The position numbers and the translations under genes were made by a program. The notes under the pieces were generated by a model. It was not told the origin of the DNA, made no database searches, and saw only the letters and a list, made by a program, of their open reading frames with translations. Below, in pieces: positions 15,046 to 23,544 of a stretch of DNA of 64,000 nucleotides (position 1 is the stretch's first letter; each line of letters begins with the position of its first letter). Source of the stretch: an uncultured Tessaracoccus sp. (GTDB lineage: Bacteria > Actinomycetota > Actinomycetes > Propionibacteriales > Propionibacteriaceae); the NCBI RefSeq assembly GCF_943914565.1, contig NZ_CALUCN010000011.1, forward strand, positions 23,638-87,637, written 5' to 3'.

Positions 15046-15867
15046 TCAGGCGGCTTCGCGGGTGATCGTCCGCCACGCGCCCAGCACGAGCGGCAGCACC
15101 ACCCACACCGTCGCCGCGACGAGGAGTTGCGGCACCTGCGAGTGGTCGGCCTCGTGCAGGACGGTGCTGCCGACGCCCTGGAGGTCGACCCACTGGAAGA
15201 TGCGGTCGAACGTCTCACCGAACTGCCGCAGCACCGCCACCAACGACGGGGCGGCGAGGGCGACGGCGATCGCGAGGGCGCCGCTGTGCAGCAGCAGCGC
15301 GAGGCCGAACGCGCTGGCGCAGACGAGCATCCACAGCAGGAGGTCCTTCGCGGTCTCGGCAGCACCGATCCACATTGCATCGGTGGGGATGCCGTTGCCG
15401 GTGCGGCCGAGCCACGTCGACGCGATCCCCGCTCCGGTCGTGCAACCGTACGCGACGAGGGCCACCGCCGCCGCCACCAGCGCCTTCGCGCCGACGACGC
15501 GCCCCCGTCGGGGCTCGAGGGTGAAGGTGGTCATGGCCGAGCGAGTGGTCCACTCGGCGGTCACGAGCAGGATCAGCAGTGGCGGCACGAGGAACTGCAG
15601 CGCGAGCTGGATGAGCATCGCGCTCATGATCCAGGGCGGCCAGCCGGGCGCCTGGAGGACCTCGGGGTCGAACAGGTCGGTGTGCCACACGGCGGTCGCG
15701 GTGGCGATGCCGAGCACCGCGACGACGGCGAGGAGCAGGAGGACGCGCATCGGCGTCGTGGAGACGAGTTTGCGGCACTCGGCGGCGAGGACGCGGACGA
15801 ACCGGGTGGGCGTCGGTTCGGCCGTGGGGGCAGCGGTGGTGGTGTGCGGGGTGGCGGTGGTGGTCAT
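15046..15867 (-). CDS. ABC transporter permease
   Basis: A 273-residue ABC-2-type permease with a polar Thr/Pro-rich N-terminus, then about six membrane segments (VLLLLAVVAVLGIATATAVW, ALQFLVPPLLILLVTAEW, ALVAAAVALVAYGCTTG, DLLLWMLVCASAFGLALLL, LVAATVWVVLPLVLGAW). The TAEWTTRSAMTTFTLEPRRGR loop is typical of actinobacterial ABC-2 proteins paired with drug- or peptide-type ATPases. Its start overlaps the ATPase stop by four bases, so the two form one operon. The neighbouring HisKA_3/LuxR-type two-component system suggests response to cell-envelope stress, which is inference. Confidence 0.85.
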   Translation of the reverse strand: MTTTATPHTTTAAPTAEPTPTRFVRVLAAECRKLVSTTPMRVLLLLAVVAVLGIATATAVWHTDLFDPEVLQAPGWPPWIMSAMLIQLALQFLVPPLLILLVTAEWTTRSAMTTFTLEPRRGRVVGAKALVAAAVALVAYGCTTGAGIASTWLGRTGNGIPTDAMWIGAAETAKDLLLWMLVCASAFGLALLLHSGALAIAVALAAPSLVAVLRQFGETFDRIFQWVDLQGVGSTVLHEADHSQVPQLLVAATVWVVLPLVLGAWRTITREAA

Positions 15868-16586
15868 GCGAGGGCTCCTTCGCGGGCGGTGGCGGCGGTG
15901 AGTTGGAGGAAGCGCTCCTCGAGGTCCTCACCCGAGGCGAGGAGTTCGTCGAGGGGGCCGTCGTGGACGACGCGACCGTGGCCGATCATCACGAGCTGGT
16001 CGGCCACCTGCTGCACCTCGTGGAGGAGGTGCGAGCTCAGCAGGACGGTGCCGCCGCGGTCGGCGAAGTCGCGCAGCAGCTGGCGCATCCAGCGGATGCC
16101 GGCGGGGTCGAGGCCGTTGACGGGCTCGTCGAGCACGAGCACCGACGGCGACCCGAGCAGTGCGTGCCCGATGCCGAGCCGTTGCCGCATGCCGAGCGAG
16201 TACTTCGCGACCTTGCGGCGTGCCTCCTTCGAGGTGAGCCCGACGAGGTCCAGGACCTCCTGGACGCGCGCCTTCGGCAGGCCGAGGACCACTGCGCCCT
16301 GGGAGAGGATCTCGAGGCCCGTCCGGCCGGGGTGGAGGGCGGAGGCGTCGAGCATCGTGCCCACCTGCGACGCGGGTGCGACGAGCTGGCCGTACGGACG
16401 GCCGAGGACCAGGGCCCTGCCCGAGGTGGGGCGCGCGAGCCCGACGAGACAGCGCAGGGAGGTGGACTTGCCGGCGCCGTTCGGGCCGAGGAACCCGCAG
16501 ACGGTGCCGGGACGGACATCGAACGTGACGTCGTCGACGGCGGTGACCGCGCCGTAGCGTTTCGTGAGGTGCTGGAAACTGATCAT
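15864..16586 (-). CDS. ABC transporter ATP-binding protein
   Basis: A 240-residue ATPase of the CcmA/drug-exporter type: Walker A GPNGAGKST (about residues 34-42), Q-loop near VGTMLD, an ABC signature in the degenerate form SLGMRQRLGIG, Walker B VLVLDEPVNGLDP and H-loop LLSSHLLHEV. First gene of the two-gene operon with the permease. Its start faces the 42-bp repeat that marks the end of the inserted vapBC cassette; before that insertion it would have shared an intergenic region with the divergent histidine kinase gene at 17480. Confidence 0.93.
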   Translation of the reverse strand: MISFQHLTKRYGAVTAVDDVTFDVRPGTVCGFLGPNGAGKSTSLRCLVGLARPTSGRALVLGRPYGQLVAPASQVGTMLDASALHPGRTGLEILSQGAVVLGLPKARVQEVLDLVGLTSKEARRKVAKYSLGMRQRLGIGHALLGSPSVLVLDEPVNGLDPAGIRWMRQLLRDFADRGGTVLLSSHLLHEVQQVADQLVMIGHGRVVHDGPLDELLASGEDLEERFLQLTAATAREGALA

Positions 16587-16638
16587 GCTGCCACCACACC
16601 GGAGCCACCCGGGTCGCCACCAGTGGCGAAGGGCTGGA

Positions 16639-16680
16639 CCTCACCAGTCCGAAGGATGCGGCAGGTGTGGCCGAAGGAGG
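16639..16680. repeat. 42-bp direct repeat, copy 1 (vapC side)
   Basis: Identical over 42 bp to 17401-17442, beginning CCTCACCAGTCCGAAGGA and ending GTGTGGCCGAAGGAGG. Inside, CCGAAGGA occurs twice 22 bp apart, an arrangement that resembles a two-site operator. The two copies bracket vapBC exactly: this one starts just past the vapC stop. Confidence 0.95.
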
Positions 16681-16686
16681 CTGGAT

Positions 16687-17094
16687 TCAGTGCCAGGGAT
16701 TGATGAGTGGAATGTCGAGTCCCTCGAAGTCCTTGATGTTCCGAGTTGCCAGCTGCGCGTCGTGCACACGAACGATGGCCGCAATGAGGGCGTCAAAGCC
16801 CGCGATCGGTCGGCCCGTTCTCTTCCGTGTGTGGCGGATCCACGCGTACTCGTGCGCGGCGTCGCATGTCAGGGGAAGACACGCGTTCCCGCTCCCGATC
16901 AGGCGATTGATGCCGTCCTCGAGTCGCTGCCGACGGCGGCCAGCAGGGAGCATGCTCGCTCCGGCCACCAGCTCGGCGTGAGCGATGACGGTGGTGCGAG
17001 GCGTGACTTGGAGGCTCGTCGCCCACCTCAGAACGTTTCGGTCAGGGCGCTCGCGGAGCAACTCCGAGACGACGTTCGTGTCGACGACGAGCAT
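16687..17094 (-). CDS. vapC: Type II toxin VapC (PIN-domain ribonuclease)
   Basis: A 135-residue PIN domain. The first acidic residue is in MLVVDTNVVSELL (D5), the second in AHAELVAG (E41), and later acidic residues in AGFDALIAA and KDFEGLDI complete the metal site. The RTTVIAHAELVAGA form is closest to the FitB/VapC group. Such toxins cleave specific tRNA or rRNA sites; the target is not predictable. The ATG overlaps the antitoxin TGA by one base, the usual translational coupling. The pair is bracketed by the 42-bp direct repeats and separates an ABC operon from its probable two-component system. Confidence 0.92.
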   Translation of the reverse strand: MLVVDTNVVSELLRERPDRNVLRWATSLQVTPRTTVIAHAELVAGASMLPAGRRRQRLEDGINRLIGSGNACLPLTCDAAHEYAWIRHTRKRTGRPIAGFDALIAAIVRVHDAQLATRNIKDFEGLDIPLINPWH

Positions 17095-17330
17095 CAGAGC
17101 TCGAGATCCTGAGCCTGCTCCCGAGGCGCGATCTCGAGATCGACCCCACCCACGTCGCGACCGAGCTCGGCGACGTGCAGCAGCCAGTTGGTCTCCGCCG
17201 GGCCGCGGTGCAGGGCGTCGCGGAGAATCGCGCGCGCCTCGGCCTCGACCGATCGGCCGTGCTCCGCTGCGCGGAGGCGCAGCAGCCGCTGGTCCTCGTC
17301 GTCGAGTCGGTCAATCGTGATCGCCGTCAT
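17094..17330 (-). CDS. vapB: Antitoxin VapB/FitA-like (ribbon-helix-helix)
   Basis: A 78-residue protein whose N-terminus ITIDRLDDEDQRLLRLRA then HGRSVEAEARAILRDAL is the FitA-type ribbon-helix-helix DNA-binding fold, followed by a toxin-neutralising tail (NWLLHVAELGRDVGGVDLEI). In this family the complex with the toxin represses its own operon. It precedes vapC in the same direction with a one-base overlap. Its promoter should lie in 17331-17400, between the start and the second 42-bp repeat. Confidence 0.88.
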   Translation of the reverse strand: MTAITIDRLDDEDQRLLRLRAAEHGRSVEAEARAILRDALHRGPAETNWLLHVAELGRDVGGVDLEIAPREQAQDLEL

Positions 17331-17400
17331 TGCACACCTCCCGGACGCGTGTGATGGCGGGTGTCACCATGCTAGCTCGCTGACTGCTCGACCACTGCGC

Positions 17401-17442
17401 CCTCACCAGTCCGAAGGATGCGGCAGGTGTGGCCGAAGGAGG
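17401..17442. repeat. 42-bp direct repeat, copy 2 (vapB and kinase side)
   Basis: Identical to 16639-16680. It lies 38 bp upstream of the histidine kinase ATG and just before its predicted -10 box, so it is well placed as an operator; the twofold CCGAAGGA with 22-bp spacing supports that. Its duplication on the other side of vapBC suggests it was the insertion target or the site of recombination. Confidence 0.95.
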
Positions 17443-17467
17443 TTGTGTCCCCCGTCGCGCCACCCCC

Positions 17468-17473
17468 TACGCT
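17468..17473 (+). promoter_or_regulatory. -10 box of the histidine kinase gene
   Basis: TACGCT (TAnnnT) ends six bases before the ATG at 17480, the spacing of a leaderless transcript. A weak TTGTGT at 17443-17448 could be the -35 element, with a 19-bp spacer, and abuts the 42-bp repeat. Confidence 0.4.
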
Positions 17474-17479
17474 GAGGGC

Positions 17480-18649
17480 ATGCAGGCAGTCACCAGGGGT
17501 GAGATCGTCCGGCTCGCGGTCACGGGCTGCGTGTCGCTGATCTGGTTCCTGGTCCCGTCCCAGGGCGCGGGCGCGCAAGGGCTGCTCGGCGTCGGGCCCC
17601 TGGTGACGGTGCTGAACGTCGTCGCGGTGATCGCCGCCCTCGTCGCGATGCGGTGGCGCCGGGCGCACCCCGTCGTGCTCGCCGTTGTGCTGAACCTCGG
17701 ATTCCTCCTCGCGCCGGCCGTCTGGCCCCAAGCGGTCTGGGCGTACCTGAGCCTCTGCACCCACCGTCGCTGGCCGGCGACGATCGGCGTCGGCGCGCTC
17801 ACCGTCGTGACCTCGACGATCGAGACCCTCACCAACACCTCGATCGAGGTGAGCACCGGCTCGGGCGAGGCCCCGGGGCCGTGGGTGCTGCTCGTCGCGT
17901 CGGCCGGGTTGTCCACCCTGGCCACGCTCGTCGTCGCGAGCGTCGGCTCCTACCTGGGGGCCCGTCGTGCCGAGCACGCGGCGTTGCGCGCCCAGCTCGA
18001 CGCCGCGGCGAGGGAGCGCGCACTCGTCGAGCAGCGCAGCCGTGCCGAGGAACGCAACCGCATCGCCCGAGAGATGCACGACGTGCTCGGCCACCAGCTC
18101 ACGCTCATCTCGATGCACGCCGGCGCGCTCGCGCACCGCGACGACCTCACCGACGGCGAGCGGCGCGCCGCCGCGGACACCATCGGCGCCAGCGCCCGCG
18201 ACGCGCTGCACGAACTGCGCGCGATCCTGGGCCAACTCCGGCAGTCCGACGGTGGCGCGGTCGAGCCGCCCCAGCCCGGCCTCGCGGAGTTGGAGGCGCT
18301 CGTCGAGGAGCACCGCGGGCTCGGGCGCGAGGTCGACGCGGACGTCCGGCTCGACGGCACCCCGTCACAGGCGATCGGCCGGCAGGCCTATCGTGTGGTG
18401 CAGGAGGCGCTCACGAACGCCGCCAAGCACGCCCCCGGCGTGCCCGTGCGGCTCGACGTGCTGGGCGGGCCCGACGAGGGGCTGCGTCTGCGCGTGACCA
18501 ACCCGCGGAGCGTCGCGCCCGGTGCCGGCCCGGGCTCGCAGCTGGGGCTCATCGGCCTCGACGAACGGGTCCGCACCGTCGGCGGCACGTTCCGCGCCGG
18601 CCCGAGCGACGACGGACGATTCGAGGTGGAGGTGTGGATGCCGTGGTGA
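17480..18649 (+). CDS. Sensor histidine kinase (HisKA_3, NarL-partner type)
   Basis: A 389-residue kinase. Roughly the first 160 residues carry four to five membrane helices (LAVTGCVSLIWFLVPSQG, LVTVLNVVAVIAALVAM, VVLNLGFLLAPAVWPQAVW, LLVASAGLSTLATLVV). A coiled linker leads to the HisKA_3 domain with phospho-acceptor H200 in EMHDVLGHQLTLISMHAGAL, then the ATPase domain with N-box VQEALTNAAKHAPG and G-box LGLIGLDERV. It overlaps the response regulator by four bases. Kinases of this size with an intramembrane sensor commonly watch for cell-envelope perturbation. The divergent ABC transporter beyond vapBC is its likely regulatory target. Confidence 0.93.
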   Translation: MQAVTRGEIVRLAVTGCVSLIWFLVPSQGAGAQGLLGVGPLVTVLNVVAVIAALVAMRWRRAHPVVLAVVLNLGFLLAPAVWPQAVWAYLSLCTHRRWPATIGVGALTVVTSTIETLTNTSIEVSTGSGEAPGPWVLLVASAGLSTLATLVVASVGSYLGARRAEHAALRAQLDAAARERALVEQRSRAEERNRIAREMHDVLGHQLTLISMHAGALAHRDDLTDGERRAAADTIGASARDALHELRAILGQLRQSDGGAVEPPQPGLAELEALVEEHRGLGREVDADVRLDGTPSQAIGRQAYRVVQEALTNAAKHAPGVPVRLDVLGGPDEGLRLRVTNPRSVAPGAGPGSQLGLIGLDERVRTVGGTFRAGPSDDGRFEVEVWMPW

Positions 18650-19311
18650 AACTCCGGGTGGCGCTCGTCGACGACGACCCGCTGGTGCGCGCGGGGCTCA
18701 GGATGATGCTCGGCGGGGAGCGGTCCCCGCTGGAGATCGTCGGCGACGCCGACGACGGTGGCGCCGCCGTCGAGCTCGTGCAGCGCACCCGGCCCGACGT
18801 CGTGCTCATGGACATCCGCATGCCGGGCACGGACGGCATCGAGGCCACCCGACGGGTGCTCGCCCAGCCCGACCCGCCGAAGGTCGTCGTGCTCACCACG
18901 TTCGACTCCGACGACCTGGTGCTCGCCGCGCTCCGCGCCGGGGCGCACGGGTTCCTGCTCAAGGACACCGCGCCGCCCGACATGATCGAGGCCATCACCG
19001 CCGTCGCCGACGGGGAGCGGGCACTCTCGCCCGGCGTGCTGGGCGCCGTGATCGACGCCGCGACGAGCAACCCCGGCGACGAGCGCACCGACGCCGCCCG
19101 CCGCGCGCTCGCCACCCTCTCCGAGCGCGAGCGCGAGGTGGCGATCGAGGTGGGCCGCGGCCTGTCCAACGCCGAGATCGCGCGCACACTCTTCCAGTCC
19201 CTCGCCACCGTCAAGGCGGCCCTCACGCGTGTGCTCGTGAAGCTCGGCTGCACCAACCGCACGCAGGTCGCCATCGTCGTCCATGACGCCCGCATCCTCG
19301 ACGAGGGCTGA
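18646..19311 (+). CDS. NarL/FixJ-family response regulator
   Basis: A 221-residue regulator with a receiver domain (ALVDDDPLVRAGL, phospho-acceptor D56 in VLMDIRMPG, conserved Thr in VVLTTF and Lys in FLLKDT) and a C-terminal LuxR-type helix-turn-helix (TLSEREREVAIEVGRGLSNA, then TVKAALTRVLVKLGC). The GTG at 18646 overlaps the kinase stop (GTGA), which decides the start against the upstream in-frame GTGs. It likely binds the CCGAAGGA direct repeat found on both sides of vapBC, an inference from position. Confidence 0.93.
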   Translation: MKLRVALVDDDPLVRAGLRMMLGGERSPLEIVGDADDGGAAVELVQRTRPDVVLMDIRMPGTDGIEATRRVLAQPDPPKVVVLTTFDSDDLVLAALRAGAHGFLLKDTAPPDMIEAITAVADGERALSPGVLGAVIDAATSNPGDERTDAARRALATLSEREREVAIEVGRGLSNAEIARTLFQSLATVKAALTRVLVKLGCTNRTQVAIVVHDARILDEG

Positions 19312-19420
19312 GCCCGTACGCCACGTTGCCGCTTGTTGCCCCCGACCGTGCGCACCCGCCCACGACGTCGCGCCCGCCACTAGATTGGACGGATCGGACC
19401 CCGACGACGAGGCGAGACGC

Positions 19421-21775
19421 ATGGACCAGTTGCAGCACATCGAGCGGGCCGACGTCGGCCCCGACCAGGTGACCTTCCACGTCGACGGCGGGCGCGCCCT
19501 CGTCGTCGAGGCCTACGGTCCGCGCCTGTTCCGGGCGCGGGTCACGGCGGGCGAGCCGCTCGTCGCCGCCACCTGGGCGATCGCGCCCGAGCGCCGCCCG
19601 GACGGCGGCCGCGACGAGGTGCCACCGGAGGGCTTCCCGCGCGAGACCCCGGGTGGCCGCGCGCGTCGCCCCCTCGTCGTGGAGGAAGTTCCTGAGGGCT
19701 GGGTCGTCGCCACCGACGACGTGCGCGCCGTCGTGCGCGACGACCCGGTCCGCGTCGAGTGGCAGGCCCGGCGAGGTGACGCCTGGGTCACGGTGCTGGC
19801 CGACCGGGCCACGGGGGCCTACGCGATCGGCGCCCGCACCGGCCGCGTCACGCACCACCACCAGCACCTGGACGGCGACCGCTGCTACGGCCTCGGCGAA
19901 CAGCCCGGCAGCTTCGAGCGCACCGGACGCCGCCACGAGTTCCGCTGCCTCGACGCGATGGGCTACGACGCCGCCACCACGAGCCCGCTGTACAAGCACT
20001 GGCCGTTCCTCATCGTGCGCACCGCGGCCGGGCCGTTCGTCGGCGTGTTCTGGGACAACACCGCGACGACGACGGTGCAGCTCGCGCACGAGAAGGACAA
20101 CTACCACCGCCCCTACCGCACGTGGAGCGCGGAGCTCGGCGAGATCGACCACTGGGTGCTCGTCGAGGACCACCCGCAGGCGCTCACGCAGGCGTTCACC
20201 GAGCTGGTCGGCGGCACGTCGTACCCGCCGACGTGGAGCCTCGGCTACTCCGGCTCGACGATGCACTACACCGATGCCGACGACGCCCAGGAGCAGGTGC
20301 TGGGCTTCCTCGACGAGTGCGACGAGCACGCGATTCCCGTCGACCTGTTCCAGCTCTCCAGCGGCTACACGACGATCGACGGCAAGCGCTACGTCTTCCA
20401 CTGGAACCGCGACAAGTTCCCCGACCCGGCCGCATTCGCCCGCCGCTACCGCGACGCCGGCGCCCACCTCGCCGCGAACATCAAACCGGCGCTCCTGCAC
20501 GACCACCCGCGCTTCGACGAGGTGCGCGACCTCGTCGTGCAGGGCGACGACGGCCCGGCCCTGCAGCTGTTCTGGGACGATGTCGGCGCCAACCTCGACT
20601 TCACCAACCCCGCCACGATCCGCTGGTGGTCGGACCGCGTCCGTGAGGAGCTGCTCGAGCAGGGCATCGAGTCGACGTGGAACGACAACAACGAGTTCGA
20701 GGTGTGGGACGAACGTGCCCGCTGCGTGGGCTTCGGCCGCGAGACCCCGATGGCCGCGATCCGGCCCGTGCACACCCTGCTCATGGTGCAGGCATCCGCG
20801 CGCACGCAGGCGGCGTTCGCGCCCCATGAGCGGCAGTACCTCATCACCCGCTCCGGCATGCCCGGTGTGCAGCGCTGGGCGGAGACGTGGTCGGGCGACA
20901 ACCACTCGTCGTGGCGCACCCTGCGGTACAACACCCTCATGGGGCTCGGCATGTCGGTCTCCGGGATGCTGCGCGTCGGCCACGACGTCGGCGGGTTCGC
21001 AGGCTCGCGCCCGTCGCCGGAGCTGTTCACGCGCTGGGTGCAGAACGGCGCGCTCCACCCGCGCTTCACCATCCACTCCTGGCACGACGACGGCACCGTC
21101 AACGAGCCGTGGATGTACCCCGAGCAGCTCCCGGCCATCCGCGCGGCGATGCGGCTGCGCTACCGGCTCCTGCCCTACCTCGCGCACCTGTCGTGGCGTG
21201 CCCACGTCGCGTCCGAGCCGATCATCAAGCCCCTTGCATGGGGCTACCCCGACGACGAGCGGGCCTGGGGCGAGCACACCGACTTCCTGCTGGGCGACGA
21301 GCTCCTCGTCGCGAGCGTCGTCGAGGAGGGCGAGCGCGAGCACCGCGTGCACCTCCCCGACGGTGGCCTCGGCTGGTACGAGTTCGACCGGCCCGGGCGG
21401 CACTTCGCCGGCGGCCAGACGGTCACGCTCGACGCACCGCTGGACCGGCTCCCGGTGCTGGTCCGCGCCGGCGGGGCCGTGCCGGTGGGTGAGGTGATGG
21501 GGCGCGTCTCCGCGACGCCGGAGCGCCGTCGGCAGCTGCTGCTGTTCCCCGCGCCCGGCGAGGCGACGACCCACGGCTCCGCCTACGCCGACGACGGCCA
21601 CACCCACGCGTGGCGCGCCGGCGAGTACTGCCTCGACGAGTGGGAACTCCGCTCCGACGAGCACACGGTCCGCTGCACGATCCGCCGCTCGGGCGCGTGG
21701 ACGCCGCCCTGGGGCGAGCTCGAGCCGGTGCTGCCGCCGTGGGAGGGGCGTCGCCTCGTCGTCGAACGTCGCTGA
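19421..21775 (+). CDS. Glycoside hydrolase family 31 (alpha-glucosidase/xylosidase-like)
   Basis: A 784-residue GH31 enzyme. The N-terminal beta domain includes LDGDRCYGLGEQPGSFERTG, the barrel contains STWNDNNEFEVWDE with the catalytic nucleophile D422, and the acid/base D493 lies in TWSGDNHSSWRTLRYN; the following GMSVSGMLRVGHDVGGFAG is also typical. No signal peptide, so it is probably cytoplasmic and acts on imported alpha-glucosides. The ATG at 19421 is selected since the upstream 46 codons are Pro/Arg-rich. The gene stands alone, 109 bp after the response regulator. Exact substrate specificity cannot be set from the motifs seen. Confidence 0.92.
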   Translation: MDQLQHIERADVGPDQVTFHVDGGRALVVEAYGPRLFRARVTAGEPLVAATWAIAPERRPDGGRDEVPPEGFPRETPGGRARRPLVVEEVPEGWVVATDDVRAVVRDDPVRVEWQARRGDAWVTVLADRATGAYAIGARTGRVTHHHQHLDGDRCYGLGEQPGSFERTGRRHEFRCLDAMGYDAATTSPLYKHWPFLIVRTAAGPFVGVFWDNTATTTVQLAHEKDNYHRPYRTWSAELGEIDHWVLVEDHPQALTQAFTELVGGTSYPPTWSLGYSGSTMHYTDADDAQEQVLGFLDECDEHAIPVDLFQLSSGYTTIDGKRYVFHWNRDKFPDPAAFARRYRDAGAHLAANIKPALLHDHPRFDEVRDLVVQGDDGPALQLFWDDVGANLDFTNPATIRWWSDRVREELLEQGIESTWNDNNEFEVWDERARCVGFGRETPMAAIRPVHTLLMVQASARTQAAFAPHERQYLITRSGMPGVQRWAETWSGDNHSSWRTLRYNTLMGLGMSVSGMLRVGHDVGGFAGSRPSPELFTRWVQNGALHPRFTIHSWHDDGTVNEPWMYPEQLPAIRAAMRLRYRLLPYLAHLSWRAHVASEPIIKPLAWGYPDDERAWGEHTDFLLGDELLVASVVEEGEREHRVHLPDGGLGWYEFDRPGRHFAGGQTVTLDAPLDRLPVLVRAGGAVPVGEVMGRVSATPERRRQLLLFPAPGEATTHGSAYADDGHTHAWRAGEYCLDEWELRSDEHTVRCTIRRSGAWTPPWGELEPVLPPWEGRRLVVERR

Positions 21776-21781
21776 GGGCCG

Positions 21782-22369
21782 TCAGCCGAGCCAGCGGTGC
21801 CGCAGCCGCAGCACCCGCTCGAGCAGCGCGGCGAGGCCGAGGAGCGTGAGCGCGATGTTCGCGGTGAGCGGGAGGCTCACCGGCGCCAGGAAGTCCCAGC
21901 TGCTCAGCGCGTCGAACCACGCCTTGCGCGTCACCCACTGCACCGACTGCAGCCCCTCGACGACGAGCACCCCCGCCAGCACGAGCCACGAGGCCACGGC
22001 GAGGAGGACGGAGAGGCCGGGCCGTCGTCGCTCGAACTGCTGCCGGGCGTGCTCCCACGTGCCGTCGAGCGGGCGCAGGGGCGAGGCGCCGCTCGGGCCC
22101 ATGAGGTGCGCGCGCCGCAGACCGCACCAGCCGATGCGCGCCTCGAGTGTCAGCTGCTCGTCGAGCGGGAACGACGCCGGGCTCGGCTGGGAGTCCGCGA
22201 GTTCGCCGTCGCGGTAGAGGTGGCAGCGCTCCTCCCAGGCGAGCACGTCGGCCTCGAGCACGTACGTGTGCCCGCTGACGTCGGCCACGAGCTGCGGGCG
22301 CCACACGCTCGCCCACCCGGTGGCGGGTCGGAGACGCGTCCGCCCCCGTGGTTCGGTGCTGCGTGCCAT
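21782..22369 (-). CDS. Hypothetical membrane-anchored protein
   Basis: A 195-residue protein. The first 125 residues are soluble (VLEADVLAWEERCHLYRDGE, SFPLDEQLTLEARIGWCGLR), then two hydrophobic segments (SVLLAVASWLVLAGVLVVEG and TANIALTLLGLAALLERVL). The ATG at 22369 is preferred; upstream the frame is Pro/Arg-rich. Its stop lies six bases from that of the convergent GH31 gene. I do not recognise the family. Confidence 0.65.
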   Translation of the reverse strand: MARSTEPRGRTRLRPATGWASVWRPQLVADVSGHTYVLEADVLAWEERCHLYRDGELADSQPSPASFPLDEQLTLEARIGWCGLRRAHLMGPSGASPLRPLDGTWEHARQQFERRRPGLSVLLAVASWLVLAGVLVVEGLQSVQWVTRKAWFDALSSWDFLAPVSLPLTANIALTLLGLAALLERVLRLRHRWLG

Positions 22370-22427
22370 GCGTCCCAGCTTCGCACACGGCCCTCCGGGC
22401 GCCGGCAGGTGCCCACGGGCCGCGCGC

Positions 22428-23459
22428 TCAGCCGTCGACGGCGGCCCAGGCCCGGCGCACGATCTCGGCGGCGGGCAGTGGCTGCGCGTCACGCCAGCGG
22501 GTGCCTGCCCACAACGACAGGTACTGCGGGTTGCCCTGCTTGCCGGCGGCCTTGCGCAGCGGGCTCGTCATGGCGTGGACCTGCGGGTAGCTGGGCGGGG
22601 CGAGGTGCGCGAGTCGGCGGCTGAACTCGTTCTCGAGTCCGCGCGCGTAGCGGCCGGTGTACGTGCGCGAGATGCGCGTGTCGACGAAGTGGTCGTCCTG
22701 CAGCGCGGCGCGGATCACGCCGGACGTGCCCGCCTCGGGGGAGAGCAGGAAGGCGGTGCCGAGCTGGGCGGCCACGGCGCCGGCGGCGAAGGCGGCGCGG
22801 AGTGAGTCGGGGTCGGTGAGCCCACCGGCGGCGACCATCGGCAGACCCACGTCGCGGATCTCGGCGAGCAGTTCGGGCAGTGGCTGCGACGACGGCTCCT
22901 CGGCGGGGTCGAACGTGCCGCGGTGGCCGCCGGCCTCGGGTCCCTGCACGACGAGCCCGTCGGCACCGACGTCGCGCGCGGTGCGGGCCTCGTCGAGGTT
23001 CGTGACGGTGACGAGCACGGTGGTGTCGACGGCGTGGAGGCGCTCGACGACGTCGGCCGACGGTGCGCCGAACGTGAACGACACCACCGGCACCGGCGAC
23101 TGGCACAGGAGGTCGATCTTCGCGGCCCAGTCGTCGTCGCTCGCGGTGGGTTCGCCGAGGTCGGCGCCCAGCTCGTCGGCGATCGGCCGGAGCGCGTCGC
23201 GGTAGCGCTCGAGGGCTTCACGGCGCTCGGGGGAGTCGTCGGCGGCGGTGTCGGGGACGAAGACGTTGACGCCGAAGAGCACCGACGCGGACTGCGCCTG
23301 CGCGATTTCCTGCGCGAGCTGCTCGGCGGTACGGTAGCCGCCGGCGACGAAACCCAGCCCGCCCGCGGCGCCGACGGCGCCCACCAGCTCCGGGGTGCTG
23401 ACGCCGCCGGCCATCGGGGCGGCGACGATGGGGATGTCGAGGGATTGCAAGGTGAACAT
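22428..23459 (-). CDS. Nitronate monooxygenase-like FMN enzyme
   Basis: A 343-residue TIM-barrel flavoprotein of the nitronate monooxygenase / 2-nitropropane dioxygenase family: N-terminal IPIVAAPMAGGVSTPELVGA, GLGFVAGGYRT, the conserved PVVSFTFGAPS, VVQGPEAGGHRG and GLPMVAAGGLTD, AAQLGTAFLLSPEAG. The family oxidises alkyl nitronates such as propionate-3-nitronate, but many members have other roles. The start matches the conserved MFTLQSLDIPIVAAPM opening and AGAGGAGC precedes it. It is transcribed toward the preceding gene with 58 bp between them. Confidence 0.88.
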   Translation of the reverse strand: MFTLQSLDIPIVAAPMAGGVSTPELVGAVGAAGGLGFVAGGYRTAEQLAQEIAQAQSASVLFGVNVFVPDTAADDSPERREALERYRDALRPIADELGADLGEPTASDDDWAAKIDLLCQSPVPVVSFTFGAPSADVVERLHAVDTTVLVTVTNLDEARTARDVGADGLVVQGPEAGGHRGTFDPAEEPSSQPLPELLAEIRDVGLPMVAAGGLTDPDSLRAAFAAGAVAAQLGTAFLLSPEAGTSGVIRAALQDDHFVDTRISRTYTGRYARGLENEFSRRLAHLAPPSYPQVHAMTSPLRKAAGKQGNPQYLSLWAGTRWRDAQPLPAAEIVRRAWAAVDG

Positions 23460-23544
23460 CGTTGCTCCTCTGCTGTCCGGATGGGTCCCACCCTACGCAG
23501 GCGTCGGTCGACGCGCGGCGGGTTCCAGCAGGTGGCCGGGCGGC

